DNA from: Nonlabens sp. MB-3u-79
Lineage (GTDB): Bacteria > Bacteroidota > Bacteroidia > Flavobacteriales > Flavobacteriaceae
Length of the DNA stretch: 64,000 nt
Reading direction: 5' to 3'
Assembly (NCBI RefSeq): GCF_002831625.1
Contig: NZ_CP025116.1
Coordinates: 2,905,501 to 2,969,500, forward strand
Below the pieces are notes generated by a model that was not told where the DNA came from, searched no databases, and worked only from the letters and a program-made list of their open reading frames with translations. Below are positions 16,621 to 25,015 of this stretch, piece by piece (within the stretch, counting starts at the first letter, position 1; each line of letters opens with the position of its first letter). The translations under genes and the position numbers were made by a program.

Positions 16621-17241
16621 ATGGAAGTAGTGCTTGCCGGTGACATTATAGGTTCACAGAGGAATCAACCAAAAACCTATCTCAAGACCATAGAGGAGGT
16701 TTTGAAAAGATATTCCAGCCCAAATAGGTTCTTAATTTACAGAGGTGACAGTTTTCAGGCATGGATGGATCATCCAGAACTGGCGCTTCATTGTGCGATA
16801 GAATTAAAAGCTGCCTTAAAAAGAACAGCACTTCTAGATGTGCGTATAGCAATAGGTCTGGGTAGCGTAACTATGATTGATAATAATATTGCAAAATCTA
16901 CTGGATCAGCACTGACAAAATCGGGGGAGTTACTCGATATTCTTAAGTCTAAAGATCAAGAAGTAATGATAGACGGCGGTAAACACTTAGATGTGTATAT
17001 GAATAGTTTATTGAAAATGGCCCTCCTCTTCATGAATGAATGGACACAAAACGGTGCTAGTACCGTTTATGAAATGTTCAAAACACCCTATATTACGCAA
17101 GCAGAGTTGGGTAAAAAACTGGGGGTTCAACAAGCTACTGCTAGTAGAAGACTAGACAGGGCTCACTGGCAAGAAACCCAAGAAGTTTTAAACGTATTTA
17201 AACAATATTATAAAGACGTGAGCGATGGAAGTATTGATTAA
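16621..17241 (+). CDS. SatD-family protein with C-terminal helix-turn-helix
   Basis: 206 residues. The first ~150 residues match the SatD family (VVLAGDIIGSQR at the start, FLIYRGDSFQ, IAIGLG), named after a streptococcal acid-tolerance locus; the fold resembles nucleotide-cyclase-like domains but the biochemical role is not established. Residues about 155-185 form a helix-turn-helix (ITQAELGKKLGVQQATASRR), so it may bind DNA. The unusual array of five phased boxes immediately upstream is its likely target, implying autoregulation. It overlaps the following DUF3307 gene by 17 bases, a translationally coupled pair seen in many genomes. Confidence 0.8.
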   Translation: MEVVLAGDIIGSQRNQPKTYLKTIEEVLKRYSSPNRFLIYRGDSFQAWMDHPELALHCAIELKAALKRTALLDVRIAIGLGSVTMIDNNIAKSTGSALTKSGELLDILKSKDQEVMIDGGKHLDVYMNSLLKMALLFMNEWTQNGASTVYEMFKTPYITQAELGKKLGVQQATASRRLDRAHWQETQEVLNVFKQYYKDVSDGSID

Positions 17242-17932
17242 ACTCTTAATAGTGCACTTTCTGAGTGATTTTGTCTTGCAGACTGATCAACTCATAAAGA
17301 AAAAAGAAAAACATCTGTTGGGTTCTTACCACCTTTATTTGCATGCTGGCATTCATGCTGCGCTGTCTTGGTTGGCATTAGGGCAAGTGGAGTTTTGGTA
17401 TGTAGCACTTATTATCTTTGTGACCCATTTACTCATAGACGCTGGTAAACTCTATTTTACTACTAAGAAAAACATGCGTTGGATGTTTGCTCTAGATCAG
17501 TTAGCTCATATTGTGATCATTATCATTCTAGCTGCATACACTTCAAGCATAGCGTTTAACTTGAGTGATGCCCATTTAAAAATCTTGTGGCCTTTTCTAT
17601 TTTGTGTGCTTTTCCTGACCAGTCCAGTAGGCGTTATGTTGAAAATATTCTTTACGAGATGGACATTAACCGATGATGAAACTGGTATCTATGGACTTAA
17701 AAATGCGGGTAAATGGATAGGAATGCTAGAAAGACTGCTCATCTTTCTTTTTATCATTACAGATCATTTCAGTGCCGTCGGTTTGTTATTAACGGCAAAA
17801 TCTGTATTCAGATTTGGTGACCTGAGCAAGGCAAAAAACATGAAGTTGACCGAGTATGTGCTGATTGGCACATTGCTTAGCTTCGGAATTGCAATTGTTA
17901 TCGGACTACTCTTTAAAAATTATGTGATATGA
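17225..17932 (+). CDS. DUF3307 multi-pass membrane protein
   Basis: 235 residues, hydrophobic nearly throughout, with about six membrane segments. It carries the family's N-terminal signature LLIVHFLSDFVLQTDQL followed by a His-containing LYLHAGIHAALSWLALG, and a TDDETGIYGLKNAGKWIG loop near the C-terminal third. The conserved His and Asp residues near the membrane surface suggest a membrane-bound hydrolase or metal site, but no function is established. Start codon lies inside satD, and its TGA overlaps the next gene's ATG (ATGA), so the three genes form one operon. Confidence 0.82.
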   Translation: MEVLIKLLIVHFLSDFVLQTDQLIKKKEKHLLGSYHLYLHAGIHAALSWLALGQVEFWYVALIIFVTHLLIDAGKLYFTTKKNMRWMFALDQLAHIVIIIILAAYTSSIAFNLSDAHLKILWPFLFCVLFLTSPVGVMLKIFFTRWTLTDDETGIYGLKNAGKWIGMLERLLIFLFIITDHFSAVGLLLTAKSVFRFGDLSKAKNMKLTEYVLIGTLLSFGIAIVIGLLFKNYVI

Positions 17933-18297
17933 AAAAGATTTTAGGAGTTGTACTAACAACGATAGTCCTGCTCGCAGTGATCTGGTATTCATTTATTTAC
18001 TTTGCCACCTATTCTGACGGTTACCGCAGTGGTGAATTGATCAAGTTTTCTCACAAAGGTGTTATCGTAAAAACATGGGAAGGCGAAGTCTCACAAGGAA
18101 TAAGTGGCGCACAAATATTCTCCTTTTCTGTAATGGACAACCAACAAGAAGTCATTAAACGATTAAAAGAATATCAAGGAAAATATGTAAAATTAAAGTA
18201 CGAAGAAAAATTTGGAACCTGCTTGTTTTGGGGTGATACCAAATACTTTATTACAGAAGTAACAAGAGAGAACAGTCCTCATTTCAACCGAGATTAA
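17929..18297 (+). CDS. Small membrane-anchored protein, third gene of the satD operon
   Basis: 122 residues: one N-terminal membrane anchor (ILGVVLTTIVLLAVIWYSFIYF), then a soluble extracytoplasmic domain with the pattern SDGYRSGELIKFSHKGVIVKTWEGE and a late FGTCLFWGDTKYFI. This matches a short family frequent in Bacteroidota that is sometimes mislabelled as 6-phosphogluconate dehydrogenase; it has none of that enzyme's domains. Function unknown. ATGA overlap with the DUF3307 gene indicates coupled translation. Confidence 0.7.
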   Translation: MKKILGVVLTTIVLLAVIWYSFIYFATYSDGYRSGELIKFSHKGVIVKTWEGEVSQGISGAQIFSFSVMDNQQEVIKRLKEYQGKYVKLKYEEKFGTCLFWGDTKYFITEVTRENSPHFNRD

Positions 18298-18308
18298 TTA
18301 TTGAAATC

Positions 18309-18326
18309 CCGCTTTCGCGAAAGCGG
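18309..18326. repeat. Scattered palindrome copy CCGCTTTCGCGAAAGCGG (intergenic)
   Basis: Perfect 18-bp palindrome 11 bases after the stop of the third satD-operon gene and 35 bases before the thioesterase start. It could act as a hairpin between the two units, though no T-run follows. Confidence 0.9.
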
Positions 18327-18361
18327 AACACTTATCAAGTTTATTGAACAACCCATAAATT

Positions 18362-18907
18362 ATGAAAAATAAATTTAAATCTCCAGAAGAGTCTAGAGTC
18401 ATGTTATCACTACTGATGTTGCCTTCCAACGCCAACTTTTCAGGCAAGATTCATGGAGGCTATGTCCTCTCCCTTATTGACCAAATTGCATTTGCTTGCG
18501 CGTCAAAACACAGCGGGGTTTATTGTGTAACGGCCAGTGTAGATGTGGTCGATTTTAAAGCTCCAATAGAGGTAGGTGAGATGTTAACTCTCAAAGCCAC
18601 TGTCAATTACGTAGGCACCTCTTCTATTGTTGTAGGAATACGAGTAGATGCAGAAAATATTCAAACCGGTGAATCTAAACATTGTAACTCTTCATTTTTT
18701 ACTATGGTAGCAAAAGATGAGCAAGGGAAAACCGTCCCTGTTCCTGGACTTAAAATAAGTAATGAAACTCATGTGCGCAGATTTGCACGAGCCATAAAAA
18801 GAAAACAGATTAAAATAAAAAGCACCCAAGAAATTGACACAGCTAATTTCTCTGACGTGAGCTATAAAGAAGAGTTAAAGAAATATAATGTAGAAATCAA
18901 TCTTTAA
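18362..18907 (+). CDS. Acyl-CoA thioesterase, hotdog fold (YciA/BACH type)
   Basis: 181 residues with the hotdog thioesterase core: ANFSGKIHGGYVLSLIDQIA (the conserved long helix and its active-site acidic residue), ASVDVVDFKAPIEVGE and a following TVNYVGTSS strand. It hydrolyses acyl-CoA to free acid and CoA in the cytoplasm, so it probably trims short- to medium-chain acyl-CoAs. A basic C-terminal tail is present. Its TAA overlaps the stop of the convergent DUF5777 gene by three bases, leaving no intergenic space. Confidence 0.88.
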   Translation: MKNKFKSPEESRVMLSLLMLPSNANFSGKIHGGYVLSLIDQIAFACASKHSGVYCVTASVDVVDFKAPIEVGEMLTLKATVNYVGTSSIVVGIRVDAENIQTGESKHCNSSFFTMVAKDEQGKTVPVPGLKISNETHVRRFARAIKRKQIKIKSTQEIDTANFSDVSYKEELKKYNVEINL

Positions 18908-19749
18908 AAAACACGTACCAGATTAAACCCAAAATAGAACCTTCCTTTTGTCCAGTCGCCTGTTGCTTGACTCAAAAAACCATTGGTTAACATGGGCTGA
19001 GCATTTGTAAAATGCATCTGGAAAACGTGGCCTCCGGTTTCAAGATCCACACCTATACTTAGCGGATTCAAAAATGGACTGCCGTCTGCACGATTCAGGT
19101 GATAACCGTAGTCTGCATTGAGACTCCACCTGTTGGTTAATTTGTATCGAGCACCTAATCCCATAGCATATTGCGTATTGTCTTGTGGATCAAAAGTGAC
19201 AAAGTTTTGATGAAATAAAGTAGGGCTCAATTGAGCCGACAGCCTTTTAGATATTTTTCTAGCTACAATAAATTGAGCGGTATAACCAAGTCGATCTATA
19301 AATTCTAATTTAGGAAAAATAGACTTGTCTAATTCAGTATTGGCATCCATTGCTGTAAATAAAGCAATAGAAAAAGGAAATCCTTCTTCTATTTGTTTTT
19401 TCAATTTAAATTTTGTGGCAAGTTGGTAGGTTTTATTAAAGCCCGTACGACTTGCTTCCACATGCATCCATTCGGTAAGTCCGTAGGCAAATTGAAATCG
19501 AGTCACGGCATTATCCATACCGAAGAGGTCATCGATACCATTTTCTACACTTCCAAAACGGTGAGAGATGATCAATTGAAATTCTTTAGGAGCAACTAAT
19601 TTTGTAGTTTCAAAATTGACCACTTTCAACGATTTCCATGTAGCGATCACTTCTTGATCTATTTCTGGATCCAGTCCTTCTAATAAATCTTCTTGAGCTC
19701 CAGCAATTAGGGCCGTCAAGAATACGAATAAGGTTGATAGATGTTTCAT
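18904..19749 (-). CDS. DUF5777-type outer-membrane beta-barrel protein
   Basis: 281 residues with a signal peptide (MKHLSTLFVFLTALIAGAQ) and alternating hydrophobic strands ending in a terminal aromatic-rich strand (GRFYFGFNLVRVF), a barrel signature. Internal motifs TTKLVAPKEFQLIISHRFG and LFGMDNAVTRFQFAYGLTEW fit the DUF5777 family of Bacteroidota. It closes a reverse-strand trio with a heme-motif secreted protein and an OB-fold protein. The set, together with the divergent cytochrome and YceI genes, suggests a shared role in periplasmic redox or lipid-electron-carrier handling; that role is inferred from neighbourhood only. Confidence 0.8.
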   Translation of the reverse strand: MKHLSTLFVFLTALIAGAQEDLLEGLDPEIDQEVIATWKSLKVVNFETTKLVAPKEFQLIISHRFGSVENGIDDLFGMDNAVTRFQFAYGLTEWMHVEASRTGFNKTYQLATKFKLKKQIEEGFPFSIALFTAMDANTELDKSIFPKLEFIDRLGYTAQFIVARKISKRLSAQLSPTLFHQNFVTFDPQDNTQYAMGLGARYKLTNRWSLNADYGYHLNRADGSPFLNPLSIGVDLETGGHVFQMHFTNAQPMLTNGFLSQATGDWTKGRFYFGFNLVRVF

Positions 19750-19755
19750 AATATC

Positions 19756-19787
19756 AAAAAAGCCGCCTAAACAAATAGAGCGGCTTT
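19756..19787 (-). terminator. Rho-independent terminator (minus strand)
   Basis: AAAGCCGC (19759-19766) pairs with GCGGCTTT (19780-19787); on the minus strand it is followed by TTTTTTGATA. It terminates the 19805-20572 unit before the DUF5777 gene. Confidence 0.8.
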
Positions 19788-19804
19788 GTTTAAAGGTTTA
19801 TTAT

Positions 19805-20572
19805 TTATTTTTTGATAAATTTCTGAGTAGAAACCTTCTCTCCTACAATCACCTGACTGATATAAATTCCTGTAGACAGAGAAGTCACATCAATTTGGTT
19901 TTGTCGCTCTATGTTGCGTTCTAATACCGGCTGTCCATTCATGTTGTAAATGGTTAAGGCTGCTTCTTCAGAATTTGCCAGTTCAATATTCACATCATTT
20001 ACTACATAAGTAGGAAACAATTTAAAGGAACTGATCAACTCGTCTTCATTAGTTAACACAGCAGCAGACTGGTTATTGATCATTTGATCACCGCTATTAG
20101 CATTATTATTATTGGCTTGAATAGTAGCGTAATAAAAAGTTACTGGCCCTAGATCTGAAGCTGGTGCTGTCCAGGTTAAGGTCCAATTGTTACTGCTGTT
20201 TCCAGCAGAAGTATGTGTTAATCCAGTGCCACCGTTGCGCAATTGAGTTCCTGCTCCTGCAGTCCATGAGCCTACTTTAGTTCCGCCAGCAACTTCTGCA
20301 GTGATGTTAAAACCAAATTTTGATACACTAGAACCATTGATCCCAAGGTTCATAATATAGGATTGCCCAGCTGTATAAGCTGCTGGCACACTAGTAAGTG
20401 ATGGAGTGCCATTATGGTTGGCTCCTGGCGCATGACAATCAGTACACGTATTACCGGCGTCTCCAGGAGAACCTGAAAAGTTCCCTGGTTGACCACTTGA
20501 AAAACTTACAAGTATCAATAATGCAACAGGAATTGCGGTTAAAATACTGTAAAATGAGTAGTTCTTTTTCAT
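19805..20572 (-). CDS. Secreted choice-of-anchor-V/reelin-like protein with CxxCH heme motif and T9SS tail
   Basis: 255 residues: signal peptide; a CTDCH motif at about residue 43 that could bind c-type heme; a beta-rich reelin-like (choice-of-anchor V) domain about 55-170; and a C-terminal T9SS type A sorting domain (FKLFPTYVVNDVNIEL, MNGQPVLERN, LSTGIYISQVIVGEK..QKFIKK). It is expected to be exported by the type IX system and attached at the surface. It is probably the second gene of an operon with the OB-fold protein five bases upstream. Confidence 0.82.
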   Translation of the reverse strand: MKKNYSFYSILTAIPVALLILVSFSSGQPGNFSGSPGDAGNTCTDCHAPGANHNGTPSLTSVPAAYTAGQSYIMNLGINGSSVSKFGFNITAEVAGGTKVGSWTAGAGTQLRNGGTGLTHTSAGNSSNNWTLTWTAPASDLGPVTFYYATIQANNNNANSGDQMINNQSAAVLTNEDELISSFKLFPTYVVNDVNIELANSEEAALTIYNMNGQPVLERNIERQNQIDVTSLSTGIYISQVIVGEKVSTQKFIKK

Positions 20573-20577
20573 AAGTT

Positions 20578-20964
20578 TTAATTAGAGGGGTTTATAAATA
20601 TCGCTTGATCTATCTTAACTTCTTCCAGTAAATCATCATAGCCTAAACAACGACCTTTTAGGGTGTAGGTTTGATTTAATGCAAGTTGGTGTGGTTCTTT
20701 GAATTCTATAAATACTTTACGGTCTAAAGTTATAGAATTAGCTGATGTATCAGTCGCTAATCCAGAAACTTCAATCACCTGGTCTAATGCTCTGGCATCA
20801 TTACTAGCGTCATTATCAGTGAATAGAGCTATTAGCTCTGTAGATGTATAAGATGAAGTGGCGTCACTAGTTGCTACGTCACGATGATCCTGATACAAAT
20901 AGTTGTAACCTAGAATGCCTATGATGACGATAATAAAAAAAGCTATAAATAATATTTTTTTCAT
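20578..20964 (-). CDS. OB-fold (tRNA_anti-like) exported protein
   Basis: 128 residues with an N-terminal membrane anchor or signal (ILFIAFFIIVIIGILGYNYLY). It is followed by a small domain with the OB-fold nucleic-acid-binding-like pattern DQVIEVSGLATDTSANSITLD, FIEFKEPHQLALNQTYTLKG and CLGYDDLLEEVKIDQAIF. The family is common in Bacteroidota, usually near cytochrome and YceI genes as here; function is not established. ATG 20964 (MKKILFIAFF) is preferred; an in-frame ATG two codons upstream is also possible. Confidence 0.72.
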   Translation of the reverse strand: MKKILFIAFFIIVIIGILGYNYLYQDHRDVATSDATSSYTSTELIALFTDNDASNDARALDQVIEVSGLATDTSANSITLDRKVFIEFKEPHQLALNQTYTLKGRCLGYDDLLEEVKIDQAIFINPSN

Positions 20965-20968
20965 CCGC

Positions 20969-20997
20969 ATGTCAAATATGAATAAAATTTATGACAT
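20969..20997. promoter_or_regulatory. Possible operator: widely spaced inverted repeat ATGTCA...TGACAT
   Basis: Lies in the 73-bp divergent promoter region between the OB-fold gene and the cytochrome gene. Arms are ATGTCA (20969-20974) and TGACAT (20992-20997). It could serve both directions, but the spacing is wide and no regulator is identified. Confidence 0.35.
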
Positions 20998-21037
20998 ATT
21001 GCAACCAGAATCATATATTTATACCGTAATAATCGAC

Positions 21038-21394
21038 ATGAAATACACTTTGTTTTACTCCTTTACTGTCTTAATGCTCATCTCTTGTACAAGCACAAGC
21101 CCAGATGATCTTGTAGACAATACTCCTATCACAACCACCATAAAATATGCTACAGATGTTTTCCCAATTGTAGAAAGTCAGTGTTTGTCTTGTCACAATG
21201 ATAATTTTTCATCTGGAAATAATAGTTACAGCACCTATGCTCAATTTAGAGACGCCACAGAAAATGGCAACGTTATTGATCGCATTACTAGAAATGTAGG
21301 AGACCCTTTACTCATGCCTCAAGGCGGTCAATTGCCTCAAAACAGTATTGACATTATCCTGCAGTGGCAACTTGACGGATACCTAGAAAATTAA
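21038..21394 (+). CDS. Cytochrome c-like lipoprotein (single CxxCH)
   Basis: 118 residues. Signal peptide with lipobox LISC (Cys17), then VFPIVESQCLSCHNDNFSSG with one CxxCH heme site and a C-terminal helix (QNSIDIILQWQLDGY) supplying a cytochrome-c-like end. Methionines in LLMPQGG could give the distal heme ligand. It is predicted to be a lipid-anchored periplasmic or outer-membrane electron carrier. The ATG at 21038 is chosen because it starts the signal peptide; an upstream in-frame ATG overlaps the divergent gene. It is followed six bases later by yceI, probably in one operon. Confidence 0.82.
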   Translation: MKYTLFYSFTVLMLISCTSTSPDDLVDNTPITTTIKYATDVFPIVESQCLSCHNDNFSSGNNSYSTYAQFRDATENGNVIDRITRNVGDPLLMPQGGQLPQNSIDIILQWQLDGYLEN

Positions 21395-21400
21395 ATAATT

Positions 21401-21937
21401 ATGAAGTATTTAAGCCTTTTATTTTTGCTATTTGCAGTAACTCTGGCTACCGGTCAAAAGCAGGTAACCAAAACAGGAAGCATCTATTTTGAAGGTTCTG
21501 TTGATTCTTTTGAACCTATTAGGGCTACAAATAACAGCACGACCGTAGTGCTAGATGACAAAGGAAATCTAGCAGCACTAGTCTTGATCAAAGGATTCCG
21601 TTTCCCTATTGCTTTGATGCAAGAACATTTTAATGAAAACTATATGGAAAGTGATGACTTTCCTAAAGCTACCCTTAGAGGTGCATTATTGAATTACGAG
21701 AATTACATAAAAGATGGAACTAGGCAGACATTAACCTTTAAAGGCACTCTAGAGATGCATGGAGTTGTAAAAAATATAGAGATTCCTGTAGAACTTGCCA
21801 CTACCAAAATGGGATATGAATTACATGCTGATTTTGAAATCGATCCAAACGATTACAAGATTGATATTCCATCTGTTGTTAGAAAAAAAATCTCAAAGAA
21901 GATTAAAGTAAGAGTTGATGCGGTATTGAAACAATAA
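21401..21937 (+). CDS. YceI-family periplasmic protein
   Basis: 178 residues with a signal peptide (MKYLSLLFLLFAVTLATG) and the lipocalin-like YceI barrel: GSIYFEGSVDSFEPIRATN, FPKATLRGALL, QTLTFKGTLEMHGVVKNIEI and PNDYKIDIPSVVRKK. YceI proteins bind isoprenoid or amphipathic lipids and are often encoded with cytochromes. Here the gene follows a cytochrome-like lipoprotein by six bases, which supports joint function. A short hairpin follows before the convergent skp-like gene. Confidence 0.87.
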   Translation: MKYLSLLFLLFAVTLATGQKQVTKTGSIYFEGSVDSFEPIRATNNSTTVVLDDKGNLAALVLIKGFRFPIALMQEHFNENYMESDDFPKATLRGALLNYENYIKDGTRQTLTFKGTLEMHGVVKNIEIPVELATTKMGYELHADFEIDPNDYKIDIPSVVRKKISKKIKVRVDAVLKQ

Positions 21938-21980
21938 TTAGAAAATATTATTCGTACCAAACCACATCCTACAGAGTTAT

Positions 21981-22000
21981 ATGATAGTTATAGCTATCAT
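21981..22000. terminator. Short bidirectional hairpin between yceI and skp-like gene
   Basis: ATGATAG (21981-21987) pairs with CTATCAT (21994-22000), followed by TTTTG. It overlaps the stop codon of the convergent skp-like gene. Stem is AT-rich, so strength is uncertain. Confidence 0.45.
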
Positions 22001-22503
22001 TTTGCTAAACCCATTTTATCAAGCACCTCGGCAGTAATATCAAATGCAGAATCTAGGTAGGCTAAGTTACTATCTCCCGTATAAAAGATTTGGGTAAAGG
22101 ATAGTTCTTTAGCTACTAAAGCCACATAATCGTTTATCTTTCTATAAAGAGGCATCATCAATTCATTCTCTTTTAATTGTATCAGTTGGGCACCATTTTG
22201 GCGAAACTTTGAAATATCATTTTCTAAATCAGTAAGTTCTTTTTGTTTAGCTTCTTTTTGAGCATTAGTCATCATGTCAAAATTAGCTTCGGCAGTTTTA
22301 TATACTTTGTCGTAGTTGTCTAACTTTTCTTTAAGATCGTTTTGCAGCTCTTTATTGTAATCTTTCAACGCATTTTCCATTACGATTATTTCTGGCATTT
22401 TATTTAGAATATAGTATCTATCTACAGTACCCACCTTTGTTGTTTGTGCATAACTTGTGCCTGCTAACAGGCTAATAAATGCAATCAATATTACTTTTTT
22501 CAT
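21997..22503 (-). CDS. OmpH/Skp-family periplasmic chaperone
   Basis: 168 residues with a signal peptide (MKKVILIAFISLLAGTSYAQ), then VGTVDRYYILNKMPE, a long charged helical hairpin (about 40-130) and a C-terminal ILDKMGLAK-type end. This is the Skp/OmpH plan: a trimeric jellyfish-shaped holdase for outer-membrane proteins. The Flavobacteriia often carry several paralogues, so this need not be the main Skp. ATG 22503 is chosen because it starts the signal peptide; an upstream ATG would add twelve residues before it. Confidence 0.85.
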   Translation of the reverse strand: MKKVILIAFISLLAGTSYAQTTKVGTVDRYYILNKMPEIIVMENALKDYNKELQNDLKEKLDNYDKVYKTAEANFDMMTNAQKEAKQKELTDLENDISKFRQNGAQLIQLKENELMMPLYRKINDYVALVAKELSFTQIFYTGDSNLAYLDSAFDITAEVLDKMGLAK

Positions 22504-22637
22504 AGTGTCGGCATTCAATATTTTACACAAATTAAACATTTAAAAAAAGAAATTAAAACAAGAGTAAAAAAAAATTATAACTCTACTCGTGAACACAGAG
22601 TTACTTAACGGCTTATAAAATTACATTAATCAACAGT

Positions 22638-24158
22638 TTATTTTTTAAGTGCATTCATTTCATCAAAAAAGAAATCGTCGTTAGGAATATCAAAGGTGAT
22701 TCCTGTTACCTTTCCATAGGCATCACTTTCAAATTTGATCGTTCCAAAACTGAACCATGCTTGTGGCTCTTCCCATTGAATCTCATAAGAATCGTAATTA
22801 AAATGCTTTAAACTACTGTTCAATAATGGCGTGTGCTCCCATAGTAATTGGAGCTTTCCATCTTTTTCAGCCACCTCAAAGTCTCCATAAATGTCTGCAT
22901 GATAAGTTCCTAGAATCGCATCCTTTTTGAGGATAGGTTGAGTTCCTTTTATTTGCTTTGCCTTTCTCTCTTCTATTCTCGTGTCGCTTGCTTTCCACGT
23001 ATCATAACTTTCGAGCATTTCCTTGCTCCAGTCTTTTTTACCTCTGTTGAGGAAACGATCCAATATGTAATAGGCGATAGCATTGGTTGGTGCTTTTACA
23101 CCATTGGTCAGCACTACTACTCCTAGATTTTCATCTGGTAACATTTGCACTGTAGAGATCATTCCGTCGTAACCACCACCATGACGCACTCTAAAATTAC
23201 CGTAATAATCACCTAGAAACCATCCCAAACCATAACCCGCATATTGGGATCCTGTGGCATTTCTTTTTACTTGATTCACGCCAAAACTGTTGTGCAAGTT
23301 CCACATATTATTGCGGCTGTAATTAGAAAATAGGGTATCCTGATCTTTCACTCCATGATTCATGTTGAGGATCATCCATTTGCTCATGTCATGAACACTA
23401 GAGATAATCCCTCCTGTAGACTGTACATTATCCCAACCTACCCATGGAATTGCATAATTCTTATTATCAGCATCCATCGCATGAGGAGTCGCCACATTGG
23501 TATTGTTTCCAAAATCTTGAATACTCACCACCGTATCATCCATTTCCAGCGGATTCAAAAAACGCTCGGTCACATTTTCTTTAAAGCTCTTGCCGGTTAC
23601 TTTTTCTATCAAGGCACCTGCGGTAATAAACATCAAATTAGAATATCCATAACCATCTCTGAATCCGTAGGCTTGGGGAACAAACTTAATGCGCTTTACC
23701 ACTTCTTCTGTACTCAACTCAGACTTGTACCAAATCACATCACCAGAGAAAGTCCCTAGTCCTACATTGTGACTTAGCAAATCTTCAATAGTCACCAGCC
23801 TACTTATAGCAGGATCATATAGCTCAAAGTACGGTAAATGATCTTGCACTTTATCTTTCCAATTGACTTTACCCTCTTCTACCAGTTGCGCCATAATTGC
23901 CGCTGTAAAAGCTTTTGTATTACTGGCAATCGCATAAAGTGTGTGCTCGTCTGGCTGTTGCTTTTTATTCACATCCATCTGACCGTAACCCTTTTCAAAG
24001 ACAATTTTACCGTCTTTTACAATCCCTACACTCAAACCAGGAATGTTCCAGTCTTTTTGTGTCTGAGAGATGTATTTGTCCAGCGCTTTATAATCTACTT
24101 TTTGAGCAAATACAGCAGTAGAAATGAATACAATAGATAGAAATAGAATCTTTTTCAT
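22638..24158 (-). CDS. Serine hydrolase of the class C beta-lactamase/DD-peptidase family
   Basis: 506 residues: signal peptide (MKKILFLSIVFISTAVFAQ), then a beta-lactamase-type domain with the SxxK nucleophile motif ASNTKAFTAAI, a YGYSN (YxN) motif and RHGGGYDG in place of the KTG box. A C-terminal DUF3471-like beta domain follows (GTYHADIYGDFEVAEKDGKL). It is probably a periplasmic esterase or peptidase rather than a true resistance enzyme. ATG 24158 is preferred; an upstream in-frame ATG would translate the palindromic repeat as FAFAKAK before the signal peptide. Confidence 0.88.
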   Translation of the reverse strand: MKKILFLSIVFISTAVFAQKVDYKALDKYISQTQKDWNIPGLSVGIVKDGKIVFEKGYGQMDVNKKQQPDEHTLYAIASNTKAFTAAIMAQLVEEGKVNWKDKVQDHLPYFELYDPAISRLVTIEDLLSHNVGLGTFSGDVIWYKSELSTEEVVKRIKFVPQAYGFRDGYGYSNLMFITAGALIEKVTGKSFKENVTERFLNPLEMDDTVVSIQDFGNNTNVATPHAMDADNKNYAIPWVGWDNVQSTGGIISSVHDMSKWMILNMNHGVKDQDTLFSNYSRNNMWNLHNSFGVNQVKRNATGSQYAGYGLGWFLGDYYGNFRVRHGGGYDGMISTVQMLPDENLGVVVLTNGVKAPTNAIAYYILDRFLNRGKKDWSKEMLESYDTWKASDTRIEERKAKQIKGTQPILKKDAILGTYHADIYGDFEVAEKDGKLQLLWEHTPLLNSSLKHFNYDSYEIQWEEPQAWFSFGTIKFESDAYGKVTGITFDIPNDDFFFDEMNALKK

Positions 24159-24187
24159 AAGGTAAATTTTGAGGAATGAAGATAGGG

Positions 24188-24217
24188 ATTGTTTCGCTTT
24201 CGCGAAAGCGAAACAAT
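24188..24217. repeat. 30-bp perfect palindrome containing the scattered GCTTTCGCGAAAGC element
   Basis: The shared core is extended symmetrically by TTTCG/CGAAA and ATTG/CAAT arms to 30 bp, the longest copy in the window. It lies just upstream of the serine hydrolase gene. Confidence 0.9.
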
Positions 24218-24231
24218 ATCCATACAAACAA

Positions 24232-24266
24232 CAAAGCCCCAGAAGCTATAAACTTCTGGGGCTTTG
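24232..24266 (-). terminator. Strong terminator with 14-bp perfect stem
   Basis: CAAAGCCCCAGAAG (24232-24245) pairs with CTTCTGGGGCTTTG (24253-24266). On the minus strand it is followed by TTGTTTGT. It terminates the small membrane-protein gene at 24308-24670. Confidence 0.85.
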
Positions 24267-24307
24267 AATATAAAATCCGTATTTAGTAGGTGGAAAAGGA
24301 ACCCTTA

Positions 24308-24670
24308 CTATTTTCCAAAACTAAACCCAGATTCTTTTCTTTCTAACTGCTTCCGGATCTTATAAATCAAAGGAAAAGTCATCCACATGCCTATGATTCC
24401 TAAAAATAACAATCCCAAAACTTTATTCGTTTTTGACACCTGTCGCATAGGAGCTACTTGAAGAACATACCAAATAGCATAAGCTGTAATGGGTAAGCCT
24501 AATGCCATAATATATAGGGATGGCACAGCATCACTGAATAGCTGCTCATAAAAATCTGGAAAGCCAAAACTTAAAACAAATCGGCTTAAAAAGATGGTAG
24601 AGTATAAAACGATCACCCATTGCAAATTTCTTGCATGTTTATATACGCTCTCTTTGTTTATATTTTCCAT
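24308..24670 (-). CDS. Small three-helix membrane protein, unknown function
   Basis: 120 residues with three hydrophobic segments (about 18-35, 50-70 and 84-103) and a basic C-terminal tail (KIRKQLERKES). No family recognised. It is monocistronic, with a strong terminator. Function cannot be inferred from its neighbours. Confidence 0.65.
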   Translation of the reverse strand: MENINKESVYKHARNLQWVIVLYSTIFLSRFVLSFGFPDFYEQLFSDAVPSLYIMALGLPITAYAIWYVLQVAPMRQVSKTNKVLGLLFLGIIGMWMTFPLIYKIRKQLERKESGFSFGK

Positions 24671-25015
24671 AATTTAAATATACCAACTGAGCGTTGCCTT
24701 TGCAAGTATTGAAACAATAATAATTTTAAGAATATCAGAAGGTCTTCCTATGATCTTGACATCTCATACTTCTCGACTGCGCTCCAACTGACCCATAATG
24801 GCTTCCTATGTCGTCACTTTCGCGATGGCTAATCTCCATGTCTACCAACAAGAAAACCCTAAAAGCTACTTGCTTTTAGGGTTTTCTTTTATAAAATTTC
24901 ATACTGTAAAATGCTTGGTCGAGCACTGAATAAATTTCAGCAAAGGCTTGGTCTAGACCTATTTTAATAATCTCGATGTGGAATCGATCTCGACTATAGC
25001 TCGAACTGACAACTT
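24671..25015. other. Intergenic region with terminator hairpin and two copies of a short degenerate element
   Basis: No gene. A strong hairpin at 24852-24886 (GAAAACCCTAAAAGC against GCTTTTAGGGTTTTC) is the likely terminator of carB and could work in both directions. Two related elements, TCTCGACTGCGCTCCAACTG near 24770 and TCTCGACTATAGCTCGAACT near 24988, flank it and look like copies of an intergenic repeat. A partial ACTTTCGCGATGG near 24817 may be a decayed palindrome copy. Confidence 0.6.
24852..24886 (-). terminator. Terminator hairpin downstream of carB
   Basis: 15-bp stem GAAAACCCTAAAAGC / GCTTTTAGGGTTTTC with a five-base loop. T-rich sequence follows on the plus side too (TTTT after the stem), so it may be bidirectional. 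Confidence 0.65.
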